64,000 bases of DNA from Typha latifolia. Lineage: Eukaryota; Streptophyta; Magnoliopsida; Poales; Typhaceae. The stretch spans positions 3,782,001-3,846,000 of the forward strand of contig CM034103.1 of NCBI GenBank assembly GCA_019914945.1, given 5' to 3'. The notes under the pieces were generated by a model. It saw nothing but the letters and a program-made list of their open reading frames with translations, was not told the origin of the DNA and did no database searches. Both the position numbers and the translations under genes were made by a program. Positions 26,901-41,900 of the stretch are shown piece after piece; within the stretch, counting starts at the first letter, position 1; each line of letters starts with the position of its first letter.

Positions 26901-29900
26901 AAACGACAAGTTCAATTAAGTTATATAAGTTTCTAAGGTAAGTCTTAGTTTGAGCCATATAAGCATTTAGGGCTAAGTTCGAGTATGACTCGTTATAATC
27001 GACCTCTATATATAAAGGAGATAAGCTTCTTTATTTATTAATCCAATCCAAGCATTGAGAATCAATTAAGTTTAGTTATTTTCTTATTATCATATTTATC
27101 ATTTTATCGTAACCGTTAGATTGTCTTTACCTTTTTAGGAATAGATCATAGCCGTAGAACCTCCAAAGCTTTCAAACCCTAGTCATCACCTTCCTCCTCC
27201 AGCAGTCACCCTACTATACGGTTGTTCACCACCACCTTTAGCCGTTTGCCATCCTCCGACGACTACCACAATGTCAAATATTTATCGTTCTACCTCATTT
27301 TGACTTTGCTCCACTTTTTTATTAATATATTTTCATCCTGACCTCCGATTTATAACCCTAACTCACGAGGCTTCCACCACCTAAATTTTCATCATTTTCT
27401 TACATCCGGATCGGTCCAGATTTGGTTCGTAACAAATCTACTACGAATTGCTCCTGTATTCTTATAAAAGTTCTGCTATGTTTGATTTTTCTTTGTTTAG
27501 TAATTTGTACTAATTTCTGTTTCTGTTGTATATGAAGGTACTACTACATCATCTTTCAATGTTTTTCTTGATCTTTGACCTGAATAATACGTATTGGTTC
27601 TGTTTACACGTGGGCATGTTTTTAATGTTATAATTCATCATGAATCATGTTTATATGATCAATTATACTGGAATGTAGGATGGGTTCTGCGCGGGCAGTC
27701 AATCGCAGGTACATCAGTGATTGTGTTCCTGCTAAAATCCGGATGCAAGCTTCTGCAGGATTCGTTAGTGCAAGTGCTCTTGGCATGGCTTGTGGTCCTG
27801 CACTTGCTGGATTACTTCAATCTAATTTCAAGCTATATGTTTTTACTATTAATGCAAACACTTTACCTGGTTGGGTAATGGCTTTTGCTTGGCTTGCGTA
27901 TTTAATTTGGTTGTGGATTTCATTCAAAGAGCCAGTTCGTGATAGTGAAGTGAACAATGTTGCAGAGGATTCAGCTTCTGGTATGTATAATTTACTATAA
28001 CTATTCCGTTTCACTTTGCAGTATTCATGACTTGGGTTAATCAAAACTTGTGCTATCTTTCAATGTTAGATATAAAAGGAATCGATTTATGGTGTTTGAT
28101 CTCCGAATCAAAAATCTTATACTCATGTCATCACTCATGCCTGTAGAAAAGAACAAAGAAATGGTTTTCCTAATGGTCAAGGCCATCATTCACTTACTCT
28201 TGTTAGTAATGGAATTCTCTTAGTATGCATTTCCTCTTTATATTTGTGTTCTATTTGTGCAAGATGCCGAACTTGTTTCTTATATAGGCTATACTGGTGT
28301 CATTCTTGTTGTGAATATTAGCTACTTCAAATTACAAGACATATCATATGGATGATCATCATGGCTCTAACTGATCATCTAAGTAGACCTGGGAGTACGT
28401 TCTTGGCTGCATAACATTTTAATGAGACTGATATGCTGTATATGCTGCATATACAGCATAACACATTTATCTTAGTCCTGTATAAATATAATTTGGTTAG
28501 TGAGCATTAAGTATATGATAAATGGAAGTCACCTTGATCAGTTCCCATAAACTATGGTGGCTACTCAAATTTGTGGAATTTGTACTTTGGTTCTCTTGAT
28601 AAATGTATCTCTTATTGTTATCAAGGTTGTGAATGTGGCTGATAAGTCCCCGGACAGAGTTTTCCATCAACTTCCTAGACACTTATAGGCATTTAGGAAT
28701 AACACTAAATGACTTATGCTTGTCGTCAAACTATCTAAAAGCAAACTTTGGAACAATTTCAGGAGCATAAATGAAGACCTTTTGTTTACCCAAATGGCCA
28801 AATCAATTATATAGTTACAAGTAATAATGATATGATGAACATAGCAACAATGGCCGTGCTGTGTCACCATCGGCATGTCACACCCCACGCATTTCTAATA
28901 TTTATAATAAATTTTTAGGATATTTAGAGATGCTTTTGGATTTTCGATATGTCAATCTTTGGTTTATGGCTTAAATATATGTATTAAAATCTACATAATA
29001 GTACTTTATCTTTAGATTATTTTTGTAAATTATCTATTTTATTTAAGATAAAATAAAAGTTAAATATAAATATTATTCAACACATAATATGATTGAATAC
29101 ATTCATTAAAACTAATATTAATGATTGAACACTTTATAATATAATTAAATACTTTATTATATAATTGAACACATAATAATACTCAACACATAATATTAAT
29201 TGATAATAGTTCAATAATTAAAATTAATATCTAGATATAGAATGATGAGGAGGATTAAAGACTTCATTTGTCGGTACAAGAATAACACGAGAATATTATA
29301 TTAAATACTATCGATATTCTTCAAAACTCATCTACTGATAATATTGTTCATTATAATGTCACATAGTATTCATATAAATAAAAATTCTGTATTTCTCCTA
29401 TGATATGATATGAATATTGAACATGCATGGGAACAACTGGCACCAGCACAAGTACATGTACATCGTAAGTATATGCAGATTGTGGATATAAAGTATAGTA
29501 AATATGTGGTTGATATGACGGTAATGATGATGAACTCATATTAACTCATATGAAATAAATCTAATATGTTCTTGTACTAATTCTCATCCAATTTCAATGA
29601 ATTTGACATTAATTTGGATTTTTAAAATTTGGGAAAATCTAATTATGCAGAAATTTTAGCTAAATTTGTAAAATTTTGGTTCAAACCAACTAATATAGAG
29701 TTAATATAATCAAGGATGACCGTGCTGGTCGGCACTTGCCGTGCCGGCGGTGTACCGGCACGTGGCACTTCCTAATGCATCACCGCTCACCATCAACCTT
29801 GTCGTCGATCGCTACCCGCTGCTCGCCGCTCGCCGATCGCAACTTAAGTTTTTAACCCTCTCCCGATCTCTCTCTCTCTCTCGATCTCTCTGTCTCGATC

Positions 29901-32900
29901 TCTCTTCTCTCTTGGGGGCTAGGGCACGAAGCAGGCGGCGATCGGCGATCGGTGAACGATGGCGACGGCGACTACAATGGCAAAGGTGAGTATATCTTTC
30001 TCTCATTCTCTTACGGCACGGCCACGGCCACGGCCATCGTTGAATCTAATATGTTTCTACATCAATTTTGACCAATGAAAGACTAGGCTGCAGGTCAGCC
30101 TACAGCCCACAACTTACTATTAAAAGGTCGGGTCAGGTCTGCAATCCAGACCCGATCTCGAGAGAAGAAAAGGTTGGGCTCAGGTTGACCTGATGAGATC
30201 GATGAGGGAGAAAGAAGTATAAACATCAACAACTTTGAATTGGACCAGGAAGAGAGGGAGGAAAGGGAAGGGAGAGAGAAAATTGCCGGCGATCACTGTC
30301 GTTGGCAGTTTGCTGACCTCACCAAAGCCCTCCTCGTGACTATGCCGACTCCACGAGGTGGAGGAGAAGCCACCAGCGATGACCAACGGCCTAATTCCTT
30401 GGCCGGTGGCAATCTGAGCCATGAGAGCTCTCTATGAAGGTAGCAATGGCACGAGGCCATCGATGTGGAGCTCCTGTGCACGAGCGACAATGACCCGAGG
30501 CTACCGGTTGACCCGATTAGCCGATGAAGCTGCGATCTTGTAAGTTAGGTATTTCTATTTTAACCTATTAAACTTAAATTAAATTTGAGGGGTGGGAGAG
30601 GGCTTACCGAGGAGTCACGTGGTGGTCTCTGATTGCTCTGACGACGCTCTGGCAGTCTGATTCCACGACGACGATTCCGACGGGAAGAGGAGAGAGAGAG
30701 AGAGCAACGTATACTAGGGTTAGGGTTTTAATTTATAGTATATGTTTTTAAACCTATACTTGAGATCAAATTCGGATTTGGAGTGGCCAAAATCTGTTGG
30801 CCACTCCTTCGTCGCATAACTGTGAAGGAGAAGTGAGATGGTGTGCATTGTACGTGTGACCCCTTTTTTTTCTGTTCTTACATGTCCATTGCCTTGGCAC
30901 TCATAACATTTGACTTGTTCTCCTCGAAGTTTGAAATTTGATTTAGGAGTAGGTGTAGTGGAGGAGTCATTTGAATTCTTTCCTTTTTAAGTGTGTTTTC
31001 CTTTTGTGTGACTTGCACTTAAATTAGAATTCTTAAAAACTTCTTAAATTTCTTCACTTTCAAGATCAATTTCATCTTCAAAATTTAAGCTTTCGTTTAT
31101 GAGAAGAAAGAGACCTTTTATCGTTTTAGAAAGTCGTAGACTCTTAAGTTTGCAAATTATCTACCAATTGTTCTACTTGTATGGAGTTGACGTCTTGCTT
31201 TCTTCAATAGCCGTTACATCAATAGTCGTTACATTCTAATTGTTCATTGAGCTCTAGTTTCTAGCAATTAAACACACGCTTAGTGAAAGTAGATTGCCCT
31301 TAATTCGGCATGGATCACTCACTGAAAATAGTAGACATGTCCAATGATGTTTAGGCTCCTGCGCTGTTTCAATACATAGATGTCAATCTCCAAGCAATGG
31401 ACAAAAGAAAACTTTCCTAAACGGTAGAAAATAAACTCTTTGAGGAAAGTAGAACTCTCAAATAATTGATCTTTGAACCTTTGAGTTTCTTTGAGTTGTT
31501 CTAGCCTCTGATATCCTTTTATAATTGTGGAAGAATATCTCTATTTCATAGTAGGAGAATCACCAAAAGAAACAACCAAGTTTTATAGATTTCAAATTTT
31601 CTATAGTTGTTCTGCATAATCAGTTCTAACCGAACTGAAGTTCTTCAGCAGTTCTGAATGAAATATATCGATTTGATCCTATTATGCAAAACTGTTGAAT
31701 TTAACTTGATTTTAAATATGTTCTTTGATATCTTTGCATGTACAAGTCTTCCATAAATAGTATGAGTTGATTGTATATAAAATCTTAGATTGTATATCAT
31801 ATTCACTAGTGTTTTGTGTTCATGAATTTGCCATTACAAAATATTGCACTTCCAAATTCCAATGGGTAACTAGTTCCGTTATGCCTTGATATAAAAAAGT
31901 ATGAGGGTCTGATGAGTCTTTACGCATGACTGGTCTAATTCCAAGTTTGCTTTGGAATCCCTTTCCTTTATTCATTGGATCATCCTCTTTTTCCTTGTAA
32001 CTTTGCTCTTCTTTCTAGAGATATGATCAAACAAAATGTTTACTAATTGAACCTTAGAATCTATAAAGAAAGAGATGTTTTGGCCAAAGCACTCTTTTGC
32101 TCCTACGCAGCTAGCACAGCAGCCCTGCCTCATTATTCTATAAAAGAGATGCTTATTGTTATGTTGGGCTACTCATGACTGCCAGATTTAAGTCGATCCA
32201 TTCTCATCATCAGGAGTTACTGTTGATGGTTAAAAGTGGAGTATTTTATTGTGGAATCCTTGGATCTTTGAATAGAGCATCACTTAGTGTGGCAGTACAG
32301 CTTGTCCCTTGCATCTAAGAGGTCATGGTTGAAGTCAGAAAACGACCTTCTTGGGAATAATGCTAAGGCTGCGTACATCTTCTCTTTGACAACCCTAGTT
32401 ATGCACTAGCCTCATGTGCTGAGGCATCCTCTGATCTTAGAACCATACATTGATGCCAATCAACACGATCAGCATGGGGTAATACATCTTGTGCTAGTGA
32501 GTTAACAGCACCATTATAGGGGGAGCATCTCGATACTCTCTCATCCCCATGGCCATCCATGTCGGTGTGTGCCACTAGAAATTGAGCATATCTTATTTCA
32601 AACAATTCTACTTTGAGGTCTCTTTCATTCTTTTTGATACTCTTTGTACAAAGTAACAAGTGGAGAAATAAGTCAATAACCGAAGAATATTTACAACATA
32701 CTACAGTGGAATCCTTACATTTTTTTACATATATATTTTACCATATAATAAAATTTCGATGAACATATGATTAGATTACCTTATTTATGTCACTACCCTA
32801 CCTTAGTTGATCTAGTTTTTATGAAAGCTATTATACTGTGAAATTGATATAAATGAAAGTTCAACTTAAGATAGATATGTATTTATAGTATATGACTTCG

Positions 32901-35900
32901 ATGAGAAAATGTAGGCAAGTGATGTTAATCAATTTTATTATTCAGCATCCTCATATGTGGCTAGGCAATGAACATTGCAATCAAACTAGTGGAATGGAAA
33001 AGTAATCTCATAAATACTATTATGCAAATATGTAGCAAGCATAATTGGTTGATCGTTGAGTTGATGCGAGATGTTTTGGTTTCTTGCATTATCTAGGAGC
33101 TTGTTAGAATTTAATCAAAATGTCAAATAAGCAATGTGGGATAAGCTTTCAGAATATGATGTTGTTCATCAGCGTTGTTAACATTCAGTAGTAGTATTAT
33201 TCTTGGTAAATTATTTTGAGATGATAATAAGTTAGTGATGCTTTAGTAATGATATTTAGATGCCTAATCAAGTTGGCCCTACTTTGAAATAAACAGGACA
33301 AGCTGAAAATGAGGAACTCGAAAATGGTCTCGTGCAGCCTTTGCTCTTGACTTCAAAAAATAAACAGAATGAGGATGAAGACCAAGATTGTGATGATAGT
33401 GAAGAAGCCTCAGAAGACTCACGCAAACCTGCAACTTCAATTAGCTCAGCCTACAGATTGCTTACACCATCAGTAAAGGTTTGAGATGCTACCTTAAGCA
33501 CGAGTGAATGGATTGACATATGATTTTGTGTAAGCAATGTATAGTACATCTAATTGTTGCGCATTGGGTAGATATTCCAGAGTGCAAAAATTTGGATAAT
33601 GGCTTGGACGTCAATGAGAACCAAACCTTTAGTCCCAACTATTTTTGGCCCATCTGCTTACGATCTTAATACTGTTCCAATTTAAATATAATGATCATCC
33701 CTACTTGAGATTGAAGCTACTGTAGAGTAACAATGCAGAACTTCTAAATGTCATCTCTAATCTATGCAGATTAAAGTTATATTTCAATTCCTAAATTTTT
33801 CACTTACTATTACATGTTCTATAATCAAGAATTAGAAAATTTCTGATCTCCCAAACCATTCTAGGAGGCTCTTCCAAATTCTGATGCCTTATGCTGATTA
33901 TCTTATTTGTTGCTTTTAATAACATTTAATGTAAAATATGGACGATATCATTTATCTGGACCAAATTTGTTGGGTTTCTGGAACGCTTCAACTATCGAGG
34001 CAATGATTGCATTTACAACAAAATATCCTTATTTCTCTCTCTCTCTCTCTCTCACTCTCTCTCTTACCTGTATCACTGTCAAATTTGTTTTTATCTTTTT
34101 GATTATATGACAATTCTCATGCAGCAAGTTGTCGGCATGATATGTGCAACCCAGCATGCAATGGCTTATCAGGCAGAGAATTAGCTATATATTATGCATG
34201 TTTTTACAAGTATTGCTTCAACTTGTATTAAACCTACTTGTATTAGTTCCGCAGACATCCAATATCCATATTTCTGTGGTGGTAGGACTTAGGATTAGGA
34301 AGAATTTATGATTTCTTTCTTAAATGTATTGAACAAGCTTTTTGGGTTCTTCCACTTGTTTGAGCTCATTCTACATGGGAAAAAGAAGAATGACAAGAGT
34401 TCCAATCTTCATTTGCCTTTCAAAATTATCAAGTACCCAGTCTCATTATTTTTCAACTTGGTAATAGTTTCTCTTATTCATTCAAGTTAATAAAATTTTC
34501 TTTAATAAATGTTTGTAATTTATTTTAACCTATTATTTTGGGTTAATAAATCTTACAAGGCCTCAAATTCTATTAGCTAAGTTTAAATAAATTAAAGTTT
34601 AAAGCTTCTTTATTGAACTTAGTAGATTTAAATTTCCTTGGGTGGTTAATGTGATAGTTGCAAGTGGAAATGCTTATATTGTAAATTTTCTTGGACATGT
34701 TCTTTTGAACTTCATAAAATTGGAGATATTCTTCTCATTCAAGTAGATTAGCAGACTTCTGTTAAGATATTTCTTAGAAAAAGGAAAGAACAGTCTAGAA
34801 AACTGTGCTATGAACTTGAAAAGGGGCACAGTTATCCTTGGGCCCATGAGTATCATTTTGTGAGCTTTGATGTAAGTTCTTTTATTATTTGAATGAGATG
34901 GTATTCTAAACAAAATGTGCCATCTTGTGAACGACATGGGCCTATATTCAATTTGAGAAATCTTTAACTGTGCACATCATCAGTTCAGTAAATGATAAGC
35001 TAACTCCCATTATGTGCATATGTGAATGGGACTTGTGTGATTCTGTACACACAATGTATTCAACTTCTATAGCCAGCTAGTTGAACTTTGCAATAACAAT
35101 ATGGTAGTTGATGATAACATCATGGTCAAGCACAAGATTGCAATCTGCCTGTTCTTAATTTTCTGATTCCTATTTTGTGAGGTAATTTTTGTTCTAGGAT
35201 GAAAAACAGTTCTGTTTTACTACATCTTAACTGTTGTAGCAAGAAGTTAGCAACCTTTTTCCTTTGTGTGGTTTATCAAATTAATTTCTTTCACTCTTTT
35301 AGGTCCAGCTGTTAATATATTTCATGCTCAAATATGCCATGGAGATTTTACTTTCTGAATCAAGTGTCATTACCACCTACTACTTCAATTGGACTACAAG
35401 TTCAGTGGCTATATTTCTAGCAATTCTTGGGCTAACAGTTCTTCCTGTTAATGCTGTTGTTGGAACTTACATCAGCAACATGTTTGAGGATAGGTAGGAA
35501 ACATGTTATACTTCTTTACTGCTACTAAGATAATAATCTTTTTACATTTTTAAATGACCATTATAATCACTGTTTGGTTTACTGTTGTTTTAGACATATT
35601 TTGAAGTATACCTTCTTTCAAATGTTTGCATAAGGTAGTCTAGTCAGATACAGCCTCCTATTTCTCGTTCTTACTTTTGTTAACAGAATATACTCCATAA
35701 AACTGTATCACTGCATATGTAAATTCTTCTCTTCCTGTAAGGTGTACGCAACCTATTGAGAATCTCAAATCGATGCTATTAGAAAAAAGATACATATACT
35801 TGGCTTATCCCACTTAAGTTGTGCACATCAAGATATCTTTTGAGAATTTTATTCTCTCTTACATGACAGGGTATGACTTCTACATTTCTCAAAACATATG

Positions 35901-38900
35901 TCAGTAGAAAATCTCCTCGACATTAATTTCTGAGTCTTTTGTATGAAATCTATTGTCTTCAAACCGAATGATTGTTTTTCAGTCACCAAGATCTAAGAGC
36001 CTTTTGCAACTGTATGGAGTAATAGTACAAGTGAATTATCTCATATAGCTTGCACACCAGTGAGGACTGGCATTTGGTGATTGGTATAAATGTTAAAACT
36101 AGTTTATAACTTTATATGTTTTAGACTCAGTCAAAAGCTGGTAGCCTTCTACCTAATGCTAGAGGAAATCATGCCTTTGGAAACTTTTAGCATCTTTTAA
36201 GAACTTTATGTCTAACTGTCTTTCTTACTTCCAAAGTTCTCCCATTTGGCCTGAGAAAATGAAAAATCTTGGTTTCCTAAATAGACTTGTTAAATATTGT
36301 TGAAACATAACACTTAGGTTAGGGGGCACAAAAGTGGTTTGATATTATCTTTAATTAGTTTAGCTGTTTAAGAAGCAAGAAAACAATTGATTAGTTAATT
36401 TCCTGCAAGTGAGGATTTTGAGGTTGTCTTGGGCACTAATTTATAGATTCTAGATAGATGGTTATCACAAGTCACAACATGATATCGAAGCCAGATATCT
36501 AGAGGCAGTAGGTTAAATACTCTTGGTAGTCAGAGAACTATCAAATTTTCAAGGATCACATGGTTTTATCCTTAATGCCATAACCCAAGAGAAGAAACAG
36601 GCTTCTTGTTATGTCTTTAAACCATCCTTTCTTAGATAGGGATTGTGTCTTATTTATTATACCATCCTACAATATCTCATGTCTAAAATGGATAGTCACA
36701 CATTAATTTTGCACCATATGTGGAAAAGATTTGGACAACTGTTTTGAGCTATTTTATGCTGCTATATTCCCATTAATTAAGCATCTAATTCAAAAAATAT
36801 ATTGGACATTATTTCTTCCCATTTTAATTCAATATACTCTCCGACATTGTAATGAACCTTGTAGCTTTTGATAACTTGTTGTATTTCACAATATCTATAG
36901 GAGTAGTTCTTGCTTGCTTTCACTTCTGATCAATATTTTGCAGGCAAATATTGCTAGCATCTGAGATACTGGTCCTAGTTGGAATTGTCTTAAGCTTTCG
37001 CGTAACAAGCTCATACACAGTTCCACAGTATGTTTCCTCGGCGCTTATTACATTTGTATCTGCTGAAGTTCTTGAAGGTAAACTGTGAATGCTTTGGTAT
37101 TCATAAAATTGTACCTTTCCATGTCTAGGTTTGACTGCTGAACTGTCTTTTCTTCCTTTTTGTTGTGTAAGTTTATAACTAGGAATTTTACTGCCTATTT
37201 CCTTTGTTGCTGATTTACTATAAATAGGAAGACCACTAGACATGTATCTTCTAACAATCAACAAAGCTTGACAACAGTGGTTCTAGATAGCATGGATGGC
37301 CGTGCTGGTCAGCACACATTGTGTCGAGCCATACTGAATCATGCCGACTGGCACAGGTGTGTGCCATTCCGCACACATGCCGTGTTGAGCCATGCCGGAC
37401 TGGCGCAGCCGTGTGTCGTCCAGCACGGCTGTGTGCCAATCATTGTGCCATGTAGAGCTATTTTTATAATTTTTTTTATATTTTTATCAATCATTATCAA
37501 TTATTATCAAATTAACTGATGAATAGATCATTTAGAAGGGTTAGATAAAATTGATAATAATGAAACTAGAGATAATAATGATGATGGTGATGGTAATGGT
37601 AATAATAACGAGACTTAGTTTGGTGGCGGTGATAATAGAGATGAGACATGCATCCATATTACACAACATTCTTAAGAGGTATTATTTTTATAAAGGAATT
37701 GAGTTTATAGGTAGTAGGACATCAGGAGATGTGCACCCACACGATGATATGAGTTTATTATAATTACCATCATATCAATCACACTCATCAGAGCCAAAAC
37801 ACCATTATTACACTCTATATCCATAATTTGTATATGCTTATGGTGTGTCTATGTTTGTGCTGGTGCTATTCGTTCCATGTATGTTCAATATCCGTATCAT
37901 ATCATAGGAGAATTATAAAATTTTTATTCGTATGAAGGCTATGTGAGACTTTAGAATGAATGAGTTTTGAAAAATATTGGCAATATTTAATACAACATTC
38001 TCATATTATTTTTGTGCCGGCAAATAAAGTCTTTGATCATTCTCATCATTTTATATTCAACTAGATATTACTTTTAATTATTAAACTATTATCAATTAAC
38101 ATTATATGTTCAATTATATTATAGAGTGTTTAATCATTAATATTAGTTTTAATGAATGTCTTCAATCATAGTATGTGTTGAATAATATTTATATTTAACT
38201 GTTATCTAATCTTTAATAAAATATGTCATTTACAAAAAATAATTTAAAGATAAAATATTATAATGTAGGTTGTAAACTATTAGTATATATTTTAAATCAA
38301 ACTAAAAATTGCCATATCGAAGACCAAAAAATATCTTTAAATATCCTAAAAAGTTTATTAAAAATATTATAAATGTGTGCTAGTGGCACGGCATGACTCA
38401 TGCCACTAGCACGGCCATCGTTGCTAGATAGTATGGTTGTCTTTCTTTGTTTGAAGATGTGAGATAAGTGATATTTCTCTATTATTAGAAGAAAACGCTC
38501 TTTTTTTATTCATTTCTATATCATTCTTTAGATATCATAAGTTATAACTAACAGAAGAAATTTGGAGCCTAGTGGAAGGGTTTATTCATTACTAGAAAGG
38601 ATCGCGTGCTTTGAGAAACTTGACTATAGAAGTAGATAAATTGAGTAAAGAACAATCTTTCTTGATCTAATCATTGCCAATTATGCACAATAAGACCTTT
38701 TGGTCTTTTTGACTTTGTAAGACCACAAGGTTTTCTTACATTGAAAAAAAAAGGAAGTGATGTGGCCTATGGACATGAATATATTCCGATATAGGAAAAC
38801 ATAAGGAGGTACCATGATTCGTCCCAAGAAAAAATGATAGGGCATCTATGAATCTCTTTATCTATCCAAGTAACTTTTTCTTTATCTGTCCAAGTAACTT

Positions 38901-41900
38901 TTTCATACTAGCATAGCTAGATAGATAGGAAAGATAGAAAATAACCCATCAAATCGTAGATGCACCTAAATTGTGGTGGCAGAGGGGGTGTGGTATCTAC
39001 TACAAAAGAGAGGAGAGGAAATAGGAGAAAAAGAGGAAGCAGAATGGAAAGAGGGATAAATATGGAATCCTCCACAACAATATCATTTCTCAATTTTTCA
39101 TTTTTTATTGGATTCCCATCATCTCTATATATAGAGATGGCGAGATTACATCAAATTACAAATTGATCTTATTCCAGTCTATCCTAATATAATATATAAA
39201 TAAACTAGGACTCTTTTAATTTAAAAAATAATCAAATCTTAACAAAACCTACATCAAAACAAACCAACAATCAAATCTTCTAGATTTTTAGGAATTTGAA
39301 CTAAATTAGGCACTCTAAACTCAAATCTAGTTTTTAGATAGTAGTACATTCAAAAATAAAAAAATAAGTAAAAATCTAATTCCCATAATTTGATTCTGTT
39401 GCACCAATCTTATCTTGAGATTATCTTCACAATTTGCATTTTTGGATCTTTCTTCATAAGATTATTAGATTATTATGTACTCAATTTTTATATTTGTGAA
39501 TTAGATTTCCTTCATGATCGGTTCCGTCGAATATAAACTTGCTCTGAACTAAATTGATGTGGACTAAGGGGGAGAAACCATGCCAATACGAAAAAAGGTA
39601 GAAGGTACCTAGATTCACCCTAACTAGAAAAGATAGGCCTTTGTAAATGTTTTTATCTGCCTCCAAGTACTGTTTTTATAATAGCATAGCTAAATGGATA
39701 GGAAAGATAGAAGATAATCTACTAAGTCATGGAGGAAAGAAGATTAAACTCACCTAGATTGGAAAAGCAAGTGTGGTATCCACCACGAAAGAGAGGAGAG
39801 GAGGGGAATATAGATAATTGTGAATACTCCACAAAAAATTTATTCTCAAAATTTGCAAAATTTTTCTGTGTTTTTTGGAATTCTCATCACCTCTGTTTAT
39901 AGAGACAAGGAGATTACGTCAAATCATAAGTTGATCTTATTCAGATATTTCTTAATCTAATATATAACTATTCTAAGATTATTTTAATTGAAAAATTAAT
40001 CAAATCATAATAAAACCTCAAAATAAGCTAATAATCAAATCACCTAGATTTTTAGGAGTTTTAACCAAATTAGACACCCTAAACTCAAATCTAGTTTTTA
40101 GATAAAAGTACATCTGAAAATAAAAAATAAAATCTAATTGCCATCAGGAAGAAGTTGATGCATTCTAGAGGTGCTTATTCACTTGAGAGGAAAATATTTT
40201 ATACATCAACTGAAAATCTCTTTTTCCAAAGCAAATCAACTTCCATTCTTCTATGATCCACAAAATTTCTAGTTCTATTGTAACTGAAACGAGAAGTAAT
40301 TGAAACCCAAAATAGGTTTGAAGAGAAGAGAGGATTTTGGTGAAAATATTTTCCTTGAAAACGATAAAGGACCTTAGCCCTATTTATACAAGTCATCATA
40401 TATGTAAATAAATAAATGAAATATAACATAATAACTATAATACCCCCTTCAAACTCAAGGCAGATCATAAATCGAGAGTTTGCTAACTAGATACTTAAAA
40501 TGCGAAACAGGAAGCGGCTTTGTGAAGAAGTCGGCAATTTGCTCCTTAGTGCTGCGGCGATGAAAAGAAATGATGTCAGCTCAGTACTCCTGGAGAGTGT
40601 AGTGTATATTGACCTTAATGTGCTTCGTTCTTTCATAAAAAATAAGATGTTCAACGAGCTTTTTAGCACTATCATTGTAGACATAAAGATGAGTTGAGAA
40701 GATCAAAGGAACACCCATATCACTAAGGAGGCGATGGAGCCAAACAATCTCCTTAGTCACTGCACATATTGTAGATACTCTGACTCAATATTGGAGAGAA
40801 ACACCACATTCTACTTCTTGTAGTGCTAGAAAATTAGAGTCTCCCAGAAAAATGCAGAAGCTAGTAGTAGACTTTCAATCAGATTTATCACCAGTATAGT
40901 TTGCATTGAAATAAGCCCGCAGAGCCAAGATGAAAGTCGATAGTATGAAGAAAAAGTGGGTGATGATGTCACGAAGATATCAAAGAATACGCATAAGAGC
41001 AACATAATGGGTAGTTTGAGGAGCCTGTATGAACTGAGTGACAAGACCAATTGCATTAAAGATATTAGGTCGATTAATGGTCAAGAAGATGAGTGCCCCA
41101 ACTAGCTAACGATGTCGCATCTGGAAGCAGCTGATCGTCATCGAGCTGAAGCTTTACATGAAGCTCAACTGAATTAGCAACTAGGACAGCAAAAAGACCA
41201 CGGGATAACTGAGCAACTTCGATACAAAAGAGAACCAAGGTTCTTCATCTCAAACTGACTTTAAAGATGCTGCTGAAGGGAGCGGATCTGGACCATGTCA
41301 GCTTTGGTAATAATCATATCATCGACATACAAAATGAGGACCCAAACCTAAGCAGAAGATCGTAGAAATATAGATAGCTCAGAGGATAGACTGTGAGAAG
41401 ACTACAAAATTGATCAAATTAAGCATGAGAGCCTGCTTGAGCCCATAGATAGCTTATCGCAATCGACAAATATGACCTGAGGGAAGAGAAAAATCGGGTG
41501 GAGGATCCATATACACTTCCTCATCAAGAAGACCATAAAGAATCGCATTCTTTACATCCATATGATGAAGTAGTGACTAAAAGCAACAGTAAGAATAGTA
41601 CGAATAGAGGTTATCCAAGTAACAGGAGCAGAAGTCTCCTCATAGTCTATCCTATATTCCTAAGTAAAATCCTGAGCAATCAAACGAGCTTTGTATTTAG
41701 CAATGGATCCATCAAGTTGATGCTTGACCTTGAAGATCCATTTGCAACTAACAGACATGATGCTGGGTAGGCAAGGGACAACATCCTAAATATGCATCTA
41801 TTCAAGGGCCTGAAGCTCATCTGCCATAGCCTGCTGCTACTCTAGAACCTGAACGGCCTCACGAGATGACTTTGGTTGGGGGATAGAGTGGATGGCTACA

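Noticed and set aside
32399..32659. 86-codon minus-strand frame with a GATGGCC word
   Set aside because: It resembles the hAT-end vocabulary but no inverted partner or target duplication was found, and the protein is unknown.
41498..41770. Plus-strand frame of 90 codons
   Set aside because: Antisense to the decayed copia reverse transcriptase, which reads on the minus strand.
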